Notes under the pieces: generated by a model
The model's input: the letters and a program-made list of their open reading frames with translations, nothing else
What the model was told of the DNA's origin: nothing
The model's database searches: none
Made by a program: the position numbers and the translations under genes
Part shown: piece after piece, positions 1 through 7,470 of the stretch
Position numbering within the stretch: position 1 is the first letter of the stretch
Layout: each line of letters starts with the position of its first letter
Assembly (NCBI GenBank): GCA_900544635.1
Contig: UQVV01000034.1
Span: forward strand, 1 to 11,992
Direction: 5' to 3'
DNA length: 11,992 nt
Source of the DNA: an uncultured Cloacibacillus sp.
GTDB lineage: Bacteria; Synergistota; Synergistia; Synergistales; Synergistaceae

Positions 1-135
1 GCCGAGGAGATTGTGAAGTCCGCGGTGCCGCTAATGCTCGAAATCCGCAAAATCGCAGACTCGGTGGAAATCTTCTTCTCCTCCGAGAACATGCCCTACC
101 CGAACTACAGAAACCTGCTCTCGCTCTCGGCGTAG
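1..135 (+). CDS. C-terminal fragment, probable type III glutamine synthetase
   Basis: Only the last 44 codons are in the window; the reading frame is open from base 1 to a TAG stop. The segment has an amphipathic helix (KSAVPLMLEIRKIADSVE) followed by MPYPNYRNLLSL. The known C-terminus of type III glutamine synthetase (GlnN) has a helix of the form VxPxMxExRxxxDxLE followed by WPLPxYRExLF, and the match in spacing and in the PxPxYRxLL core is good. That enzyme makes glutamine from glutamate, ammonia and ATP in the cytoplasm. The call rests on this short tail alone, because the catalytic domain lies outside the window. An intrinsic terminator follows 26 bases after the stop, so this is the last gene of its unit. 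Confidence 0.6.
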   Translation, partial: AEEIVKSAVPLMLEIRKIADSVEIFFSSENMPYPNYRNLLSLSA

Positions 136-161
136 AACGCCGCGCAAAATCGAGAGACTTT

Positions 162-189
162 CCCCCGCCCCGCGCGGGGGATTTTTTTA
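162..189 (+). terminator. Rho-independent terminator of the upstream gene
   Basis: A 7-bp GC stem (CCCCCGC / GCGGGGG) with the 5-base loop CCCGC at 162-180 is followed at once by ATTTTTTTA. This is the canonical intrinsic terminator layout and separates the upstream gene from the MFS gene. Confidence 0.85.
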
Positions 190-231
190 TCCTTTCGCCG
201 CGCGTCGCGCCGTCCCCGCGGCGCTTTCGTT

Positions 232-260
232 TTCAAAAAATCGCGAAGCCGTAATATAAT
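232..260 (+). promoter_or_regulatory. Sigma70-type promoter for the MFS gene
   Basis: A perfect TATAAT lies at 255-260. TTCAAA, 4/6 to the -35 consensus, lies at 232-237 with a 17-base spacer. The predicted transcript start near 267 gives a leader of about 40 bases before the GTG. The -10 box is in an AT-rich island within very GC-rich flanks. Confidence 0.5.
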
Positions 261-305
261 GGGAAAAATACCGAATTTTACGCCGCCTCCGCGCGGCGCG
301 GGGAT

Positions 306-1586
306 GTGACGCGTTTGAAGCTGAGGGACAGGGCCGCCTCTCTTCTCGATACGGTGTTCGTTTCGCTGAAGCACAGGGACTTCCGCATATTCTGGACTGG
401 GCAGTGCGTCTCGCTGCTCGGCACGTGGATGCAGCGCACCGCGCTGATGTGGCTCGTCTACACGATGACGGACTCGCCCTTCCTCGTCGGCTTGGTCGGC
501 GTCGCGCAGTTCATGCCGATGCTGCTATTCACGCTCTTCGCGGGCGCTATAGTGGACCGCTTCCCGAAGCGCAAAATCATCATCGTCACGCAGTCGCTGC
601 TGATGGTCCAGGCCGTCGCGCTCGCGGCGCTCGCCTTCAGCGGCTCCGCGGAGTACTGGCAGCTTCTGACGCTCTGCGTATTTCTCGGAATAACGACGAC
701 GATAGACGTTCCCGCGCGCCTTTCCTTCTTCGTCTATCTCGTAGGCAAGGACGACGTGATGAACGCCGTTTCGCTCAATTCGTCGATAGTCAACCTCGCG
801 CGCATCGTAGGCCCCGCGCTCGCGGGCGCGGTGATGATGGAGTTCGGCGCGGGCGTCTGCTTCCTGCTCAACGCCGTCAGCTTCCTCGCCGTGCTTTACA
901 GCCTGACGCGGCTGCGCACGCAGGAGCCGCGCGCCCTGCCCGCGGCCGAAAAGCGCAGCGTCGTCCGCGAGGTCTTCGAGGGCGTGGACTACATACGCCG
1001 CGATGAAACTCTCGCGATAAACGCGACGATCCTCGCCGTCGTCTGCACCTTCGCGCTGAACGGCGAAGTCATGGCGCCCGTCTTCGCGGACACGGTGCTC
1101 GGAATGGGCGCGGGCGCGTACACTGGGATGCTCTCGGCGATGGGCGCGGGCTCGCTCGCGGGCGCGATGACGATGGCCTCGCTTGCGAAGCGCGGCGAGA
1201 AGAAATGGCTGCTGCCCGCGGGCGCGGCGGCGACGCTGCTGATGCACCTGCTGATGCTCTTCGCGTGGAGCCGCGGCGCGGCCTACCTGCTCGTCGCGGC
1301 CATCGGCTATTTCAACCTAGTATTCCTCAACGCGGGCAATTCAATCTTCCAGGTACACACGCCCGACGAGTACCGCGGCCGCGTCATGAGCGTCTACACG
1401 TTCCTCTCGCAAGGCTCTCTGCCGCTCGGCAACTTCTTCGCGGGCTCCGTCATGCAGAGCTTCGGAGGCTGGGCCGGATACCCCAGCTGCGGCCTCGCGG
1501 CGGCGCTGCTGCTCTTCCTCTTCCTGCGCAAAAAGAGAGAAACGCTGCGCAGCTGGTTCGTCCAGGGCGGCGTGCTGAAGGGCTGA
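306..1586 (+). CDS. MFS transporter, MFS_3/EntS-like exporter
   Basis: This 426-residue integral membrane protein belongs to the major facilitator superfamily. The N-terminus has the LKHRDFRIFWTGQ segment (about residues 21-33), then GTWMQRTALMWLVY at 39-52, both typical of the MFS_3 (EntS-like) branch. The loop between helices 2 and 3 carries GAIVDRFPKRK (80-90), the MFS motif A. Length and hydrophobic pattern fit 12 membrane helices. Known relatives export siderophores, drugs or other small molecules by proton antiport; the substrate here cannot be inferred. The GTG start is uncertain: GGGG at 300-303 is too close to it, so the in-frame TTG at 315 or GTG at 354 could be used. The gene is flanked by a terminator upstream and a convergent gene downstream, so it is probably monocistronic. 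Confidence 0.85.
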   Translation: MTRLKLRDRAASLLDTVFVSLKHRDFRIFWTGQCVSLLGTWMQRTALMWLVYTMTDSPFLVGLVGVAQFMPMLLFTLFAGAIVDRFPKRKIIIVTQSLLMVQAVALAALAFSGSAEYWQLLTLCVFLGITTTIDVPARLSFFVYLVGKDDVMNAVSLNSSIVNLARIVGPALAGAVMMEFGAGVCFLLNAVSFLAVLYSLTRLRTQEPRALPAAEKRSVVREVFEGVDYIRRDETLAINATILAVVCTFALNGEVMAPVFADTVLGMGAGAYTGMLSAMGAGSLAGAMTMASLAKRGEKKWLLPAGAAATLLMHLLMLFAWSRGAAYLLVAAIGYFNLVFLNAGNSIFQVHTPDEYRGRVMSVYTFLSQGSLPLGNFFAGSVMQSFGGWAGYPSCGLAAALLLFLFLRKKRETLRSWFVQGGVLKG

Positions 1587-1633
1587 GCTTCGCGCAAGCC
1601 GCGCAAAACTACGGCGCGGCGCGCAGCGCATAC

Positions 1634-1675
1634 AAAAAGCCGTCGCTCTCGCGGGAAATCGCGGAGCGGCGGCTT
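1634..1675 (-). terminator. Terminator of the amidohydrolase gene
   Basis: Read on the minus strand, a stem GCCGCCGCTCCGCG pairs with CGCGAGAGCGACGGC (one G-T pair, one bulge) around a short loop and is followed by TTTTT. It sits 16 bases beyond the amidohydrolase stop, between two convergent genes. The plus-strand side has no comparable T-tract, so it works mainly for the minus-strand gene. Confidence 0.7.
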
Positions 1676-1690
1676 GCGTCTTAAGCTTTA

Positions 1691-2530
1691 TCAGATTCCG
1701 AGGAATTCGCGGACGTTGCCGCCGAAGAGCTTTTCTTTATCGCTGTCGGAGAGCTTCGTCTGCGCGGCGAGCTTTTCGTAGCGCGGGAGGCCGAGTATCG
1801 GCCAGTCGGAGCCGAAGAATATTTTGCCGCCCGCGCCCGCGGCGAATATCGCGTCGAGAATCTCCGGCCCGTAGAGCCACGGCCACGCGGCGGTGTCGTA
1901 GCGCGCGTTCTGCAGCAGCAGCCGCATCTCGGGCATCGCCTCGAAGGCCCAGAGGCCGCCGCCGAAGTGCGCGAAGATCACCTTCGTCATCGGGAATTTG
2001 CGGCAGAAGTCCGCAGCCTCGCGCGCGCCGTATTTCCCCTTGCCCGCGTACTGGTGGCCCGCCTGCTCCGCGGTGTGGAACATGACGAACTTGCCGCGTT
2101 CCTCGCAGAGCGCGCAGAGGCCGCGCAGCCGCAGCGTGTCCGAGAGCGTGAAGGACTGCCCGTCGGGGAACAGCTCGCCGAGGCCGAGCGCTCCGGCGTC
2201 GAAGGCCCGCTCCGCCTCCTCGAGCGCGCCGGGGCGCGCGGGCGAGACGACGGCGAGCGGCAGGATTCTGCCGGGGAAGCGCCGCGCCGCGTCGAGCACA
2301 TAGTCGTTCATCTCGCGGCAGAGCCCTTGGTCGCGGAAGGCGAAGGTCGTGACGAGCGAGCTTTCCACACCGGTCTCGTCCATCGCGGCGACGAGCTCCT
2401 CCGCCGTCCCCCACTTCTGCACCTTCGACGAGGCGAGCAGGGCGAACCACGGCTCGCGCTGCGCGAGCCTGTCGAACTCTTTTTGCAGAAATTCAGGATA
2501 CACATGTACGTGCGAATCTATTATTTTCAT
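1691..2530 (-). CDS. Amidohydrolase family protein (Amidohydro_2, TIM barrel)
   Basis: This predicted cytoplasmic metal-dependent hydrolase or decarboxylase has 279 residues. The metal-site residues of the amidohydrolase superfamily are visible in order: HVH (H7, H9) after strand 1, E119 in LGELF, H152 in MFHTAEQ, H188 in FAHFGGG and D242 in GSDWP. This is the Amidohydro_2 pattern, a family holding 2-pyrone-4,6-dicarboxylate hydrolase-like enzymes and gamma-resorcylate/ACMS decarboxylases; the actual substrate is unknown. The start was placed at ATG 2530 because AGAGGGG lies 9 bases upstream. The ATG 18 bases further upstream directly abuts that site, and the one at 2557 precedes it. The gene has its own consensus-like promoter and terminator, so it is a single-gene unit between the MFS gene and pepT. 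Confidence 0.82.
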   Translation of the reverse strand: MKIIDSHVHVYPEFLQKEFDRLAQREPWFALLASSKVQKWGTAEELVAAMDETGVESSLVTTFAFRDQGLCREMNDYVLDAARRFPGRILPLAVVSPARPGALEEAERAFDAGALGLGELFPDGQSFTLSDTLRLRGLCALCEERGKFVMFHTAEQAGHQYAGKGKYGAREAADFCRKFPMTKVIFAHFGGGLWAFEAMPEMRLLLQNARYDTAAWPWLYGPEILDAIFAAGAGGKIFFGSDWPILGLPRYEKLAAQTKLSDSDKEKLFGGNVREFLGI

Positions 2531-2562
2531 TATGTTCATCCCCTCTGAGATATACAACGCAG

Positions 2563-2591
2563 AAAATAAATCATCGGCGCGGCTCTGTCAA
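2563..2591 (-). promoter_or_regulatory. Sigma70-type promoter of the amidohydrolase gene
   Basis: On the minus strand a perfect TTGACA (2591-2586) is separated by 17 bases from TATTTT (2568-2563, 4/6 to TATAAT). The transcript would start near 2556, about 25 bases before the chosen ATG. The promoter lies just after the pepT terminator, which supports independent transcription. Confidence 0.7.
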
Positions 2592-2605
2592 GGCGGCGGA
2601 GGCGC

Positions 2606-2650
2606 AAAAAAGCGGACGCGGCGCGTATTTTGCGCCCGTCCGCCTTTTTT
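2606..2650 (-). terminator. Bidirectional terminator downstream of pepT
   Basis: GCGGAC and GTCCGC form the base of a stem of about 12 bp with a single bulged C and loop GTATTTT (2612-2643). It is flanked by A6 (2606-2611) and T6 (2645-2650), so each strand shows a hairpin followed by T6. It ends the symporter-pepT operon on the minus strand and would also block transcription entering from the plus side. Confidence 0.85.
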
Positions 2651-2672
2651 CGCAACTTGCGGATTTTTCAGC

Positions 2673-3896
2673 CTATTTCGCGAAGCTTTTGACGATGCCT
2701 ATAAGTATGTTCGCGATTTTCTCCATCGACTGCACCGGCACGTATTCGTAGCGGCCGTGGAAGTTGTGGCCGCCGGTGCAGATGTTCGGGCAGGGGATTC
2801 CCTCGAAGGAGAGTATCGTGCCGTCGGTGCCGCCGCGCATCGGCGTGTAGAAGGGCGCGACGCCCACGGCCTTCATCGCCGCATCTATCGCCTCGACTAT
2901 CTCGAAGCAGGGCTTTATCGCTTCGCCGATGTTGCGGTAGGTGTCCTCTATCTCGACGGTCACGCTGCCCTCGCCGTAGACCTTGTTGAGGAACGCGGCG
3001 GCATCGCGAAGCCGCTGTTTGCGCGCTTCGAGCTTCTCCGCGTCGTGGTCGCGCAGCAGCAGCCGCAGAGTCGCGAGCTCCACCTCGCCGCTCGCCTCGA
3101 GCACGTGGTAGTAGCCCTCGTAGCCCTCGGTGTGCGACGGCGTCTCCGCGGGCGGCAGCATGTTGATGAATTCGTTCGCGATGAGTATCGCGTTTATCAT
3201 CTGATTTTTCGAGAGGCCCGGGTGGATGTTGACGCCCGTCACGTCGACGCGCGCCGCGGCGGCGTTGAAGGTCTCGTAGGTTATCTCGCCGAGCGGGCCG
3301 CCGTCGAGCGTGTAGGCGAATTTCGGGTTGAAGAGGTTTTTGTCGAGCGTCTTCGCGCCGAGGCAGCCTATCTCCTCGTCGGTCGGGAAGAAGAACTGTA
3401 TCTCGCCGTGCTTCTCGCCCGGGTTGTCGTGGAAATACTGCGCCATCGTCATTATCTCGGCGAGGCCGGCCTTGTCGTCCGCGCCGAGCAGCGTCGTGCC
3501 GTCGGTCACGACGAGGTCCCAGCCCTTGTAGTTCTTCATGTGCGGGAAGTTCTCGGGGCTCAGCACGACGCCGAGCTCCTCGTTGAGCGTCACGTCCCCG
3601 CCGTCGTAGTTCTTCACAATGCGCGGCTTTACGTCCTTTCCGCTCAGGTCGGGCGACGTGTCGAGGTGCGCGCTGAAGCCTATCGAGGGCGCGCCCTCGC
3701 AGTTCGCGGGGATTTTCCCGTAAACGCAGCCCGACTCCGAGACCGCGGCGCACTCCGCGCCGAGCGCGCGCAGCTCGTCCGCGAGCACGGCGGCGAGGTC
3801 GCGCTGCTTCTCCGTGCTCGGCACGACGGCCTGTCCGTAGGCCGACTGCGTGTCTATCTTTACGTATTTGAGAAATCTGTCGAGAAGCTCCGTCAT
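2673..3896 (-). CDS. pepT: Peptidase T (tripeptide aminopeptidase)
   Basis: This cytoplasmic M20B di-zinc aminopeptidase removes the N-terminal residue from tripeptides. At 407 residues it is full length for the family. The metal and catalytic residues match known PepT closely: H77 and D79 in AHLDTSP, D140 in LGADDKAG, E174/E175 in PTDEEIG, D198 in TLDGG and H377 in GGHNFHGRYEYVP. The ATG start has AAAGGAGA about 10 bases upstream. Its start is 22 bases after the stop of the sodium:solute symporter gene, and no terminator lies between them, so both form one operon that would couple uptake of peptides or amino acids to tripeptide hydrolysis. A strong terminator follows. Confidence 0.96.
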   Translation of the reverse strand: MTELLDRFLKYVKIDTQSAYGQAVVPSTEKQRDLAAVLADELRALGAECAAVSESGCVYGKIPANCEGAPSIGFSAHLDTSPDLSGKDVKPRIVKNYDGGDVTLNEELGVVLSPENFPHMKNYKGWDLVVTDGTTLLGADDKAGLAEIMTMAQYFHDNPGEKHGEIQFFFPTDEEIGCLGAKTLDKNLFNPKFAYTLDGGPLGEITYETFNAAAARVDVTGVNIHPGLSKNQMINAILIANEFINMLPPAETPSHTEGYEGYYHVLEASGEVELATLRLLLRDHDAEKLEARKQRLRDAAAFLNKVYGEGSVTVEIEDTYRNIGEAIKPCFEIVEAIDAAMKAVGVAPFYTPMRGGTDGTILSFEGIPCPNICTGGHNFHGRYEYVPVQSMEKIANILIGIVKSFAK

Positions 3897-3918
3897 TTTA
3901 TCCGTCTCTCCTTTTATT

Positions 3919-5346
3919 CTATGCTTTTCTGCCGCCGTAGACCTTCGACAGAGGAACGACGCCGCTGCCTTTCGTCATCGACGAAACGATGAAGATGACC
4001 GCGAAGGACAGAGGCACTGTTATTATCGCGCTCTTTATGCCGAAGGGCGACTTCAGCAGAATCTCCCAGATTATAGTACCGACTCCGCCCGCAAGGATGC
4101 CGCAGACGCCGCCCGCCTTCGTCACGTTCTTAGCGAAGAGCGCGCAGACGAGCGCCGGCGTCACCGACGCGCCGTACATCGAGTAGGCGTACATCTGGAC
4201 GGAGAGAATGTCGGGGAAGAAGCGCCCCATGACGTAGGCGAGCACCGATATCGCGACGGCGGAGACGCGCAGCGTCATGAGCTTCTCGCGGTCGGTCGCG
4301 TCGCGGTGGAAGAAGCGGTGCCATATATCGTAGGTGACGTTCGAGGCTATCGTCAGCACGTAGGAGTCGCCCGTCGTGATGATGAAGGACATGCAGGCCG
4401 CCATCAGGATGCCGCCGAAGAGCGGGGGCAGGAAGTTGATCGCGAGCTGGAAGATTACCGTGTCGGGGCGGTCGATGTTCGGGAGCAGGTAGATGCCCGT
4501 CGTCGTCAGCGTGATGATGAGCGCGCAGACGACTATTTCGGATATGACGAGGCCGAGGCCGGACTGCTTCGCCGTCTTGACGTCCTTCGCCGCGCCCATG
4601 CGCTGAATCATGTTCTGGTCGCCGAGGACGAGGAAGAATATCGGGAATATGTAGCCGAGCGCCTGCACGAAATTCAGGCTGCCGATGAAAGAATTGCGCC
4701 CCTCGGGAAGGTTTGCGAAGACGCCGAAAAATCCGCCGTCGACCTGCCCCGAGAGAATCGGTATCGCGACGAGGAAGCCGCCGACGAAGAGGAACGCGCC
4801 TATCGCGTCCGTGTAGGCGACGCTGACCATGCCGCCCGTCACCGCGAGTATCAGCATGATGAGGCCCGAGACGATGACCGCCGTGTTGAGGTCGACGCCG
4901 GTCGTCAGGTTGATGAGGCTGCCCGCGGCCGTGAACTGCGACGAGAGGATGCCGACGTAGCCGAGGACTATGCAGACCGTCGCGATGACGCGCGCCGCCG
5001 TTCCGTAGCGAATCTCAAAAAGCTCCGGAATCGTGTAGGTCGTCGCCTCGCGCACGCGGCCCGAGACGAGATAGAGCAGCAGCATCCCTATCGGCGCGCC
5101 CATGAAAATCAGGATTCCGAAGAGCGGGCCGTTGCGCCAAATCAGGTTCGCCGACCCAGTGATTCCGCCCGCGCCGCACCACGTCGCGAGAAGCGTGCCG
5201 ATGAGGACGATCGTCGGAAGGCTGCGGTTCGCGACGGCGAAGTCGTCGGAATTCTTGACCTTCTTCTTCGTCAGGTAGAGGCCGACGCAGAGGACGCCTA
5301 CGAGGTAAAGGACAACACAGCTGATGATGAGAGGGCTTGCGTGCAT
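3919..5346 (-). CDS. Sodium:solute symporter (SSS family)
   Basis: This 475-residue multi-spanning membrane protein of the SSS family (PF00474, same fold as PutP, PanF and vSGLT) should import a solute with sodium. Visible family landmarks are DDFAVANRSLP near 34-44, TGGMVSVAYTD at 170-180, GDQNMIQRMGAAKD at 242-255, and TGDSYVLTIASNVTYDIW at 325-342, which contributes to the sodium site. Length and hydrophobicity suit about 13 helices. The ATG start has AAGGAGC 7 bases upstream. Co-transcription with pepT suggests an amino acid or small peptide substrate, but this is inferred from context only; proline, pantothenate or carboxylates are not excluded. Confidence 0.9.
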   Translation of the reverse strand: MHASPLIISCVVLYLVGVLCVGLYLTKKKVKNSDDFAVANRSLPTIVLIGTLLATWCGAGGITGSANLIWRNGPLFGILIFMGAPIGMLLLYLVSGRVREATTYTIPELFEIRYGTAARVIATVCIVLGYVGILSSQFTAAGSLINLTTGVDLNTAVIVSGLIMLILAVTGGMVSVAYTDAIGAFLFVGGFLVAIPILSGQVDGGFFGVFANLPEGRNSFIGSLNFVQALGYIFPIFFLVLGDQNMIQRMGAAKDVKTAKQSGLGLVISEIVVCALIITLTTTGIYLLPNIDRPDTVIFQLAINFLPPLFGGILMAACMSFIITTGDSYVLTIASNVTYDIWHRFFHRDATDREKLMTLRVSAVAISVLAYVMGRFFPDILSVQMYAYSMYGASVTPALVCALFAKNVTKAGGVCGILAGGVGTIIWEILLKSPFGIKSAIITVPLSFAVIFIVSSMTKGSGVVPLSKVYGGRKA

Positions 5347-5500
5347 AAAAACAGCTCCTTATGAAATTTTATCGAAACTCCGCGAAGCGCGCGGCGTTTT
5401 CCGGATTTGGAGTCCGCAGCCGGCACGGCGGCGGCGAGGTATAGGATTTGTTTGTGAAAAAATATTCATTATCGTCAATCCCGCATATAATGTGGTTCAG

Positions 5501-5528
5501 ATATTACCATCTATTCATTCTTTGTCAA
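5501..5528 (-). promoter_or_regulatory. Candidate promoter of the symporter-pepT operon
   Basis: On the minus strand a perfect TTGACA (5528-5523) is 16 bases from TAATAT (5506-5501, 4/6). This gives a leader of roughly 150 bases before the symporter ATG. The leader is long enough to hold regulation, but I see no recognisable riboswitch or attenuator in it. The -35 box lies between the elements of the divergent plus-strand promoter. Confidence 0.5.
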
Positions 5529-5539
5529 CGACGTATAAT
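5512..5539 (+). promoter_or_regulatory. Candidate promoter of the radical SAM gene
   Basis: A perfect TATAAT lies at 5534-5539. The best upstream hexamer is only TATTCA (5512-5517, 16-base spacer, 3/6). The leader to the GTG would be about 47 bases. A second TATAAT at 5486-5491 is an alternative. The -10 box is convincing but the -35 is weak, so an activator may be needed or the assignment may be wrong. Confidence 0.35.
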
Positions 5540-5592
5540 CATGGAAAAATCGCCGCCGCGCAGGACGCGCGGCGCTCTGGAGGAGGCGCGTC

Positions 5593-6384
5593 GTGGTCAC
5601 AGTACGTTACGTAAAGGTAAAAAGCCTGCTCTCGCCGACGAAGCTCGGCGCGGACTTCGTGATCAATCCATACGTCGGCTGCCCGCACGGCTGCGTATAC
5701 TGCTACGCCGCGTGCATGCGCGGCGCGGCGGAGCGCGGCGAGCCGTGGGGCTCGTACCTCGACGTGAAATGTCCCGCCGCGCCGCCGGACCTCGCGAAGC
5801 TCTACCGCCGCAGCGTCCTTCTCTCGTCGATGACCGACGCCTACAATCCGTACGAGGAGCGCGCGGGCGTGACGCGCGCGCTGCTGCGCTCGCTCGTCCC
5901 AGCGCAGGCCGACGTCGTGATCATTACGAAGTCCGCGCTCGTTTCGCGCGACGTTGATATTTTTCGGGAATTCCCGCGCGTCAAGGCGGTGTTCTCGTTC
6001 AGCTCGACTGACGACGATTTTCGCCGCCGCGCCGAGCCGCACGCCGCAAGCCCTGCGCGCAAGCTCGCGGCGATGGAGACGCTGCGCGGCGCGGGCGTCG
6101 AGGTCGGCGTCATGGCCGCGCCGATTTTTCCGGGAATCACCGACTGCGCGAAAATCATCGAGGCCTGCGCGCCGTTCGCCTCGTCGATGACCTTCGACAC
6201 GCTCAACCTGCGCGCCGGCAACCGCGACAAAATCCTGAGCTTCGTCAAAAACCTGCGCCCCGGCCTCGCGCCGCTCTACCGCCGCATATACACGGAAGGC
6301 GACCGCGCCTACTGGCGCGAGCTGAAAGCGTGCATAGAAGCAGACTGCCGTGCGCGCGGGCTGAAATTCTCAATATTTTTCTAA
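5593..6384 (+). CDS. Radical SAM protein, SplB-like (COG1533-type)
   Basis: This 263-residue predicted iron-sulfur enzyme has the motif CPHGCVYC with C30, C34 and C37, the CxxxCxxC that holds the 4Fe-4S cluster used to cleave S-adenosylmethionine. The pattern INPYVGCPHGCVYCYA, TDAYNPYEER (81-90), ITKSALVSRD (111-120) and EPHAASPARKLAAM (148-161) identifies the group usually annotated as DNA repair photolyase SplB-like. Most members of this group have no shown function, and spore photoproduct lyase activity should not be assumed. The GTG start is supported by GGAGGAGG ending 6 bases upstream. The gene stands alone: it is divergent from the symporter and convergent, with a 16-base gap, on the EamA transporter gene. 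Confidence 0.87.
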   Translation: MVTVRYVKVKSLLSPTKLGADFVINPYVGCPHGCVYCYAACMRGAAERGEPWGSYLDVKCPAAPPDLAKLYRRSVLLSSMTDAYNPYEERAGVTRALLRSLVPAQADVVIITKSALVSRDVDIFREFPRVKAVFSFSSTDDDFRRRAEPHAASPARKLAAMETLRGAGVEVGVMAAPIFPGITDCAKIIEACAPFASSMTFDTLNLRAGNRDKILSFVKNLRPGLAPLYRRIYTEGDRAYWRELKACIEADCRARGLKFSIFF

Positions 6385-6400
6385 AGCTTGGAAAGCGTCC

Positions 6401-7306
6401 CTACCTGTGCCGCGCAGGCACGGCGGTGCAGGCTATCGCGACGAGTATCAGCGCGCAGCCGACGACCTCGTGGACGGATGGAATTTGGTGGACGAATATC
6501 GCGGTCAGGACGACGGCGACGACTATCTCCATCGTGCAGAGCAGGCTCGCCATCGCCGCGGGGATGCATTTGAGCGCGGCGAAGAAGACGCCGTAGGCGA
6601 CGAGGCTTCCAGTGAAGGCCTGGAGCGTCATCAGCGAGAAGAGCGGCAGCGTGAAGTTCGCGAGGTCGCTCCAGCCGTACCAGAGCGTCTTGAAGGCGAA
6701 GAGCAGCACGATGCCGACGGCGTTCGAGAAGAAGAGCAGGCGGAACTCGTCGACCTTATGCTCGAGCGAGAAGCGGCGCGTCGCGAGCGCCTGCCCGGAC
6801 ATGCCGGCGACTGCGAGCAGCCCCCAGAAGAGGCCGGGCAGCGAAATATTCATCAGCGCGCCCAGGCTGCCGCCCATGCCGATGAATACACCGCAGACTA
6901 TGAGGACGCCCGCGACGCACTGGAGGACGGTCGGGCGCTCGTGCGTGAAGTAGAGCGAGCCCATTATCGCCGCGAGCGGGAACGTGTAGTGGATGACGAG
7001 CGCTTCGGCGACGGAGAGGTATTCGAGCGAGGTCAGGAAGCCGCCGCCCGCGAAGGCGACGGAGAGCGTGCCGGAAATTACGTAAAAGCGAAGATATCCG
7101 CTTTCGACGCGGAAGGCTTCGACGCCGTGCGTGAAGAAGAGGAAAAGCCCCGAGGCCGTGAGCGTGAAGAGCGAGCGGTAGACCATCACGGACATCAGGT
7201 CTATCCCCGCGGCGGTGAGGACCTTCGCGACGGGGCTGATTATCCCCCAGCAGACGGCGGCGGTGAGCGCGAGCAGCGCGCCGCGCCAATAGTTGTTGAG
7301 CCTCAT
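6401..7306 (-). CDS. EamA/DMT-family transporter
   Basis: This 301-residue membrane protein has two EamA repeats, roughly residues 9-140 and 155-295, together about ten helices. The first repeat starts with LTAAVCWGIISPVAKVL and contains the family-typical YLSVAEALVIHYTFPL near 95-110. The second has SLVAYGVFFAALKCIPAAMASLL followed by the usual EIVVAVVLTAIF. Drug/metabolite transporters of this type export amino acids or other metabolites; no substrate is assignable. The ATG has AAGGGAT about 8 bases upstream. A separate extended -10 promoter and the preceding hairpin make it its own unit rather than the fourth gene of the aminotransferase operon, though read-through is possible. No clear terminator is visible after its stop. 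Confidence 0.85.
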   Translation of the reverse strand: MRLNNYWRGALLALTAAVCWGIISPVAKVLTAAGIDLMSVMVYRSLFTLTASGLFLFFTHGVEAFRVESGYLRFYVISGTLSVAFAGGGFLTSLEYLSVAEALVIHYTFPLAAIMGSLYFTHERPTVLQCVAGVLIVCGVFIGMGGSLGALMNISLPGLFWGLLAVAGMSGQALATRRFSLEHKVDEFRLLFFSNAVGIVLLFAFKTLWYGWSDLANFTLPLFSLMTLQAFTGSLVAYGVFFAALKCIPAAMASLLCTMEIVVAVVLTAIFVHQIPSVHEVVGCALILVAIACTAVPARHR

Positions 7307-7351
7307 TTTCCCATCCCTTCGAACGCCTGCGCCTAAGCGCGGATTACGCAG

Positions 7352-7379
7352 ACTATAGCATATTTATGCGGGCGGTCAA
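7352..7379 (-). promoter_or_regulatory. Extended -10 promoter of the EamA transporter gene
   Basis: On the minus strand TTGACC (7379-7374, 5/6) is 16 bases from TATAGT (7357-7352, 5/6). TGC directly precedes the -10, giving the extended TGN element. The transcript would start about 40 bases before the ATG. Confidence 0.72.
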
Positions 7380-7402
7380 TACGGCGCGCGCGAAGGGAGA
7401 AA

Positions 7403-7434
7403 GCGCGGGCTCCGCGCATGTGCGGAGCCCGCGC
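7403..7434 (-). terminator. Hairpin terminator after the SDR gene
   Basis: A perfect 13-bp inverted repeat (GCGCGGGCTCCGC / GCGGAGCCCGCGC) with a 6-base loop lies 36 bases beyond the SDR stop. On the minus strand it is followed by TTTCTCCCTT, a weak T-tract. It probably terminates the aminotransferase operon, but leaky read-through into the EamA gene is plausible. Confidence 0.6.
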
Positions 7435-7470
7435 CGTTGGTCTGCGTCTCTTTCGCGAGGCTCGGCGAAG

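Noticed and set aside
2349..3992. 547-codon open frame on the plus strand
   Set aside because: It runs antisense through the start of the amidohydrolase gene and all of pepT. Its product is Arg/Val/Glu-rich with no recognisable domain, while the minus-strand genes have complete active-site motifs and ribosome sites. It is a GC-bias shadow.
3850..5364. 504-codon open frame on the plus strand
   Set aside because: It is antisense to the whole sodium:solute symporter gene, and its Asp/Glu/Arg-rich product is typical of a GC-rich antisense shadow.
5473..5478. Minus-strand TTGACG as a second symporter -35 box
   Set aside because: No acceptable -10 sequence lies 16-18 bases downstream.
6385..6430. 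GTGCC-GCGCA-GGCAC hairpin as a terminator between the radical SAM and EamA genes
   Set aside because: The stem has five pairs, lies partly within the EamA coding end, and no T-run follows it on either strand.
6407..7336. 309-codon open frame on the plus strand
   Set aside because: It mirrors the EamA transporter gene, and its product is charged and of low complexity with no family pattern.
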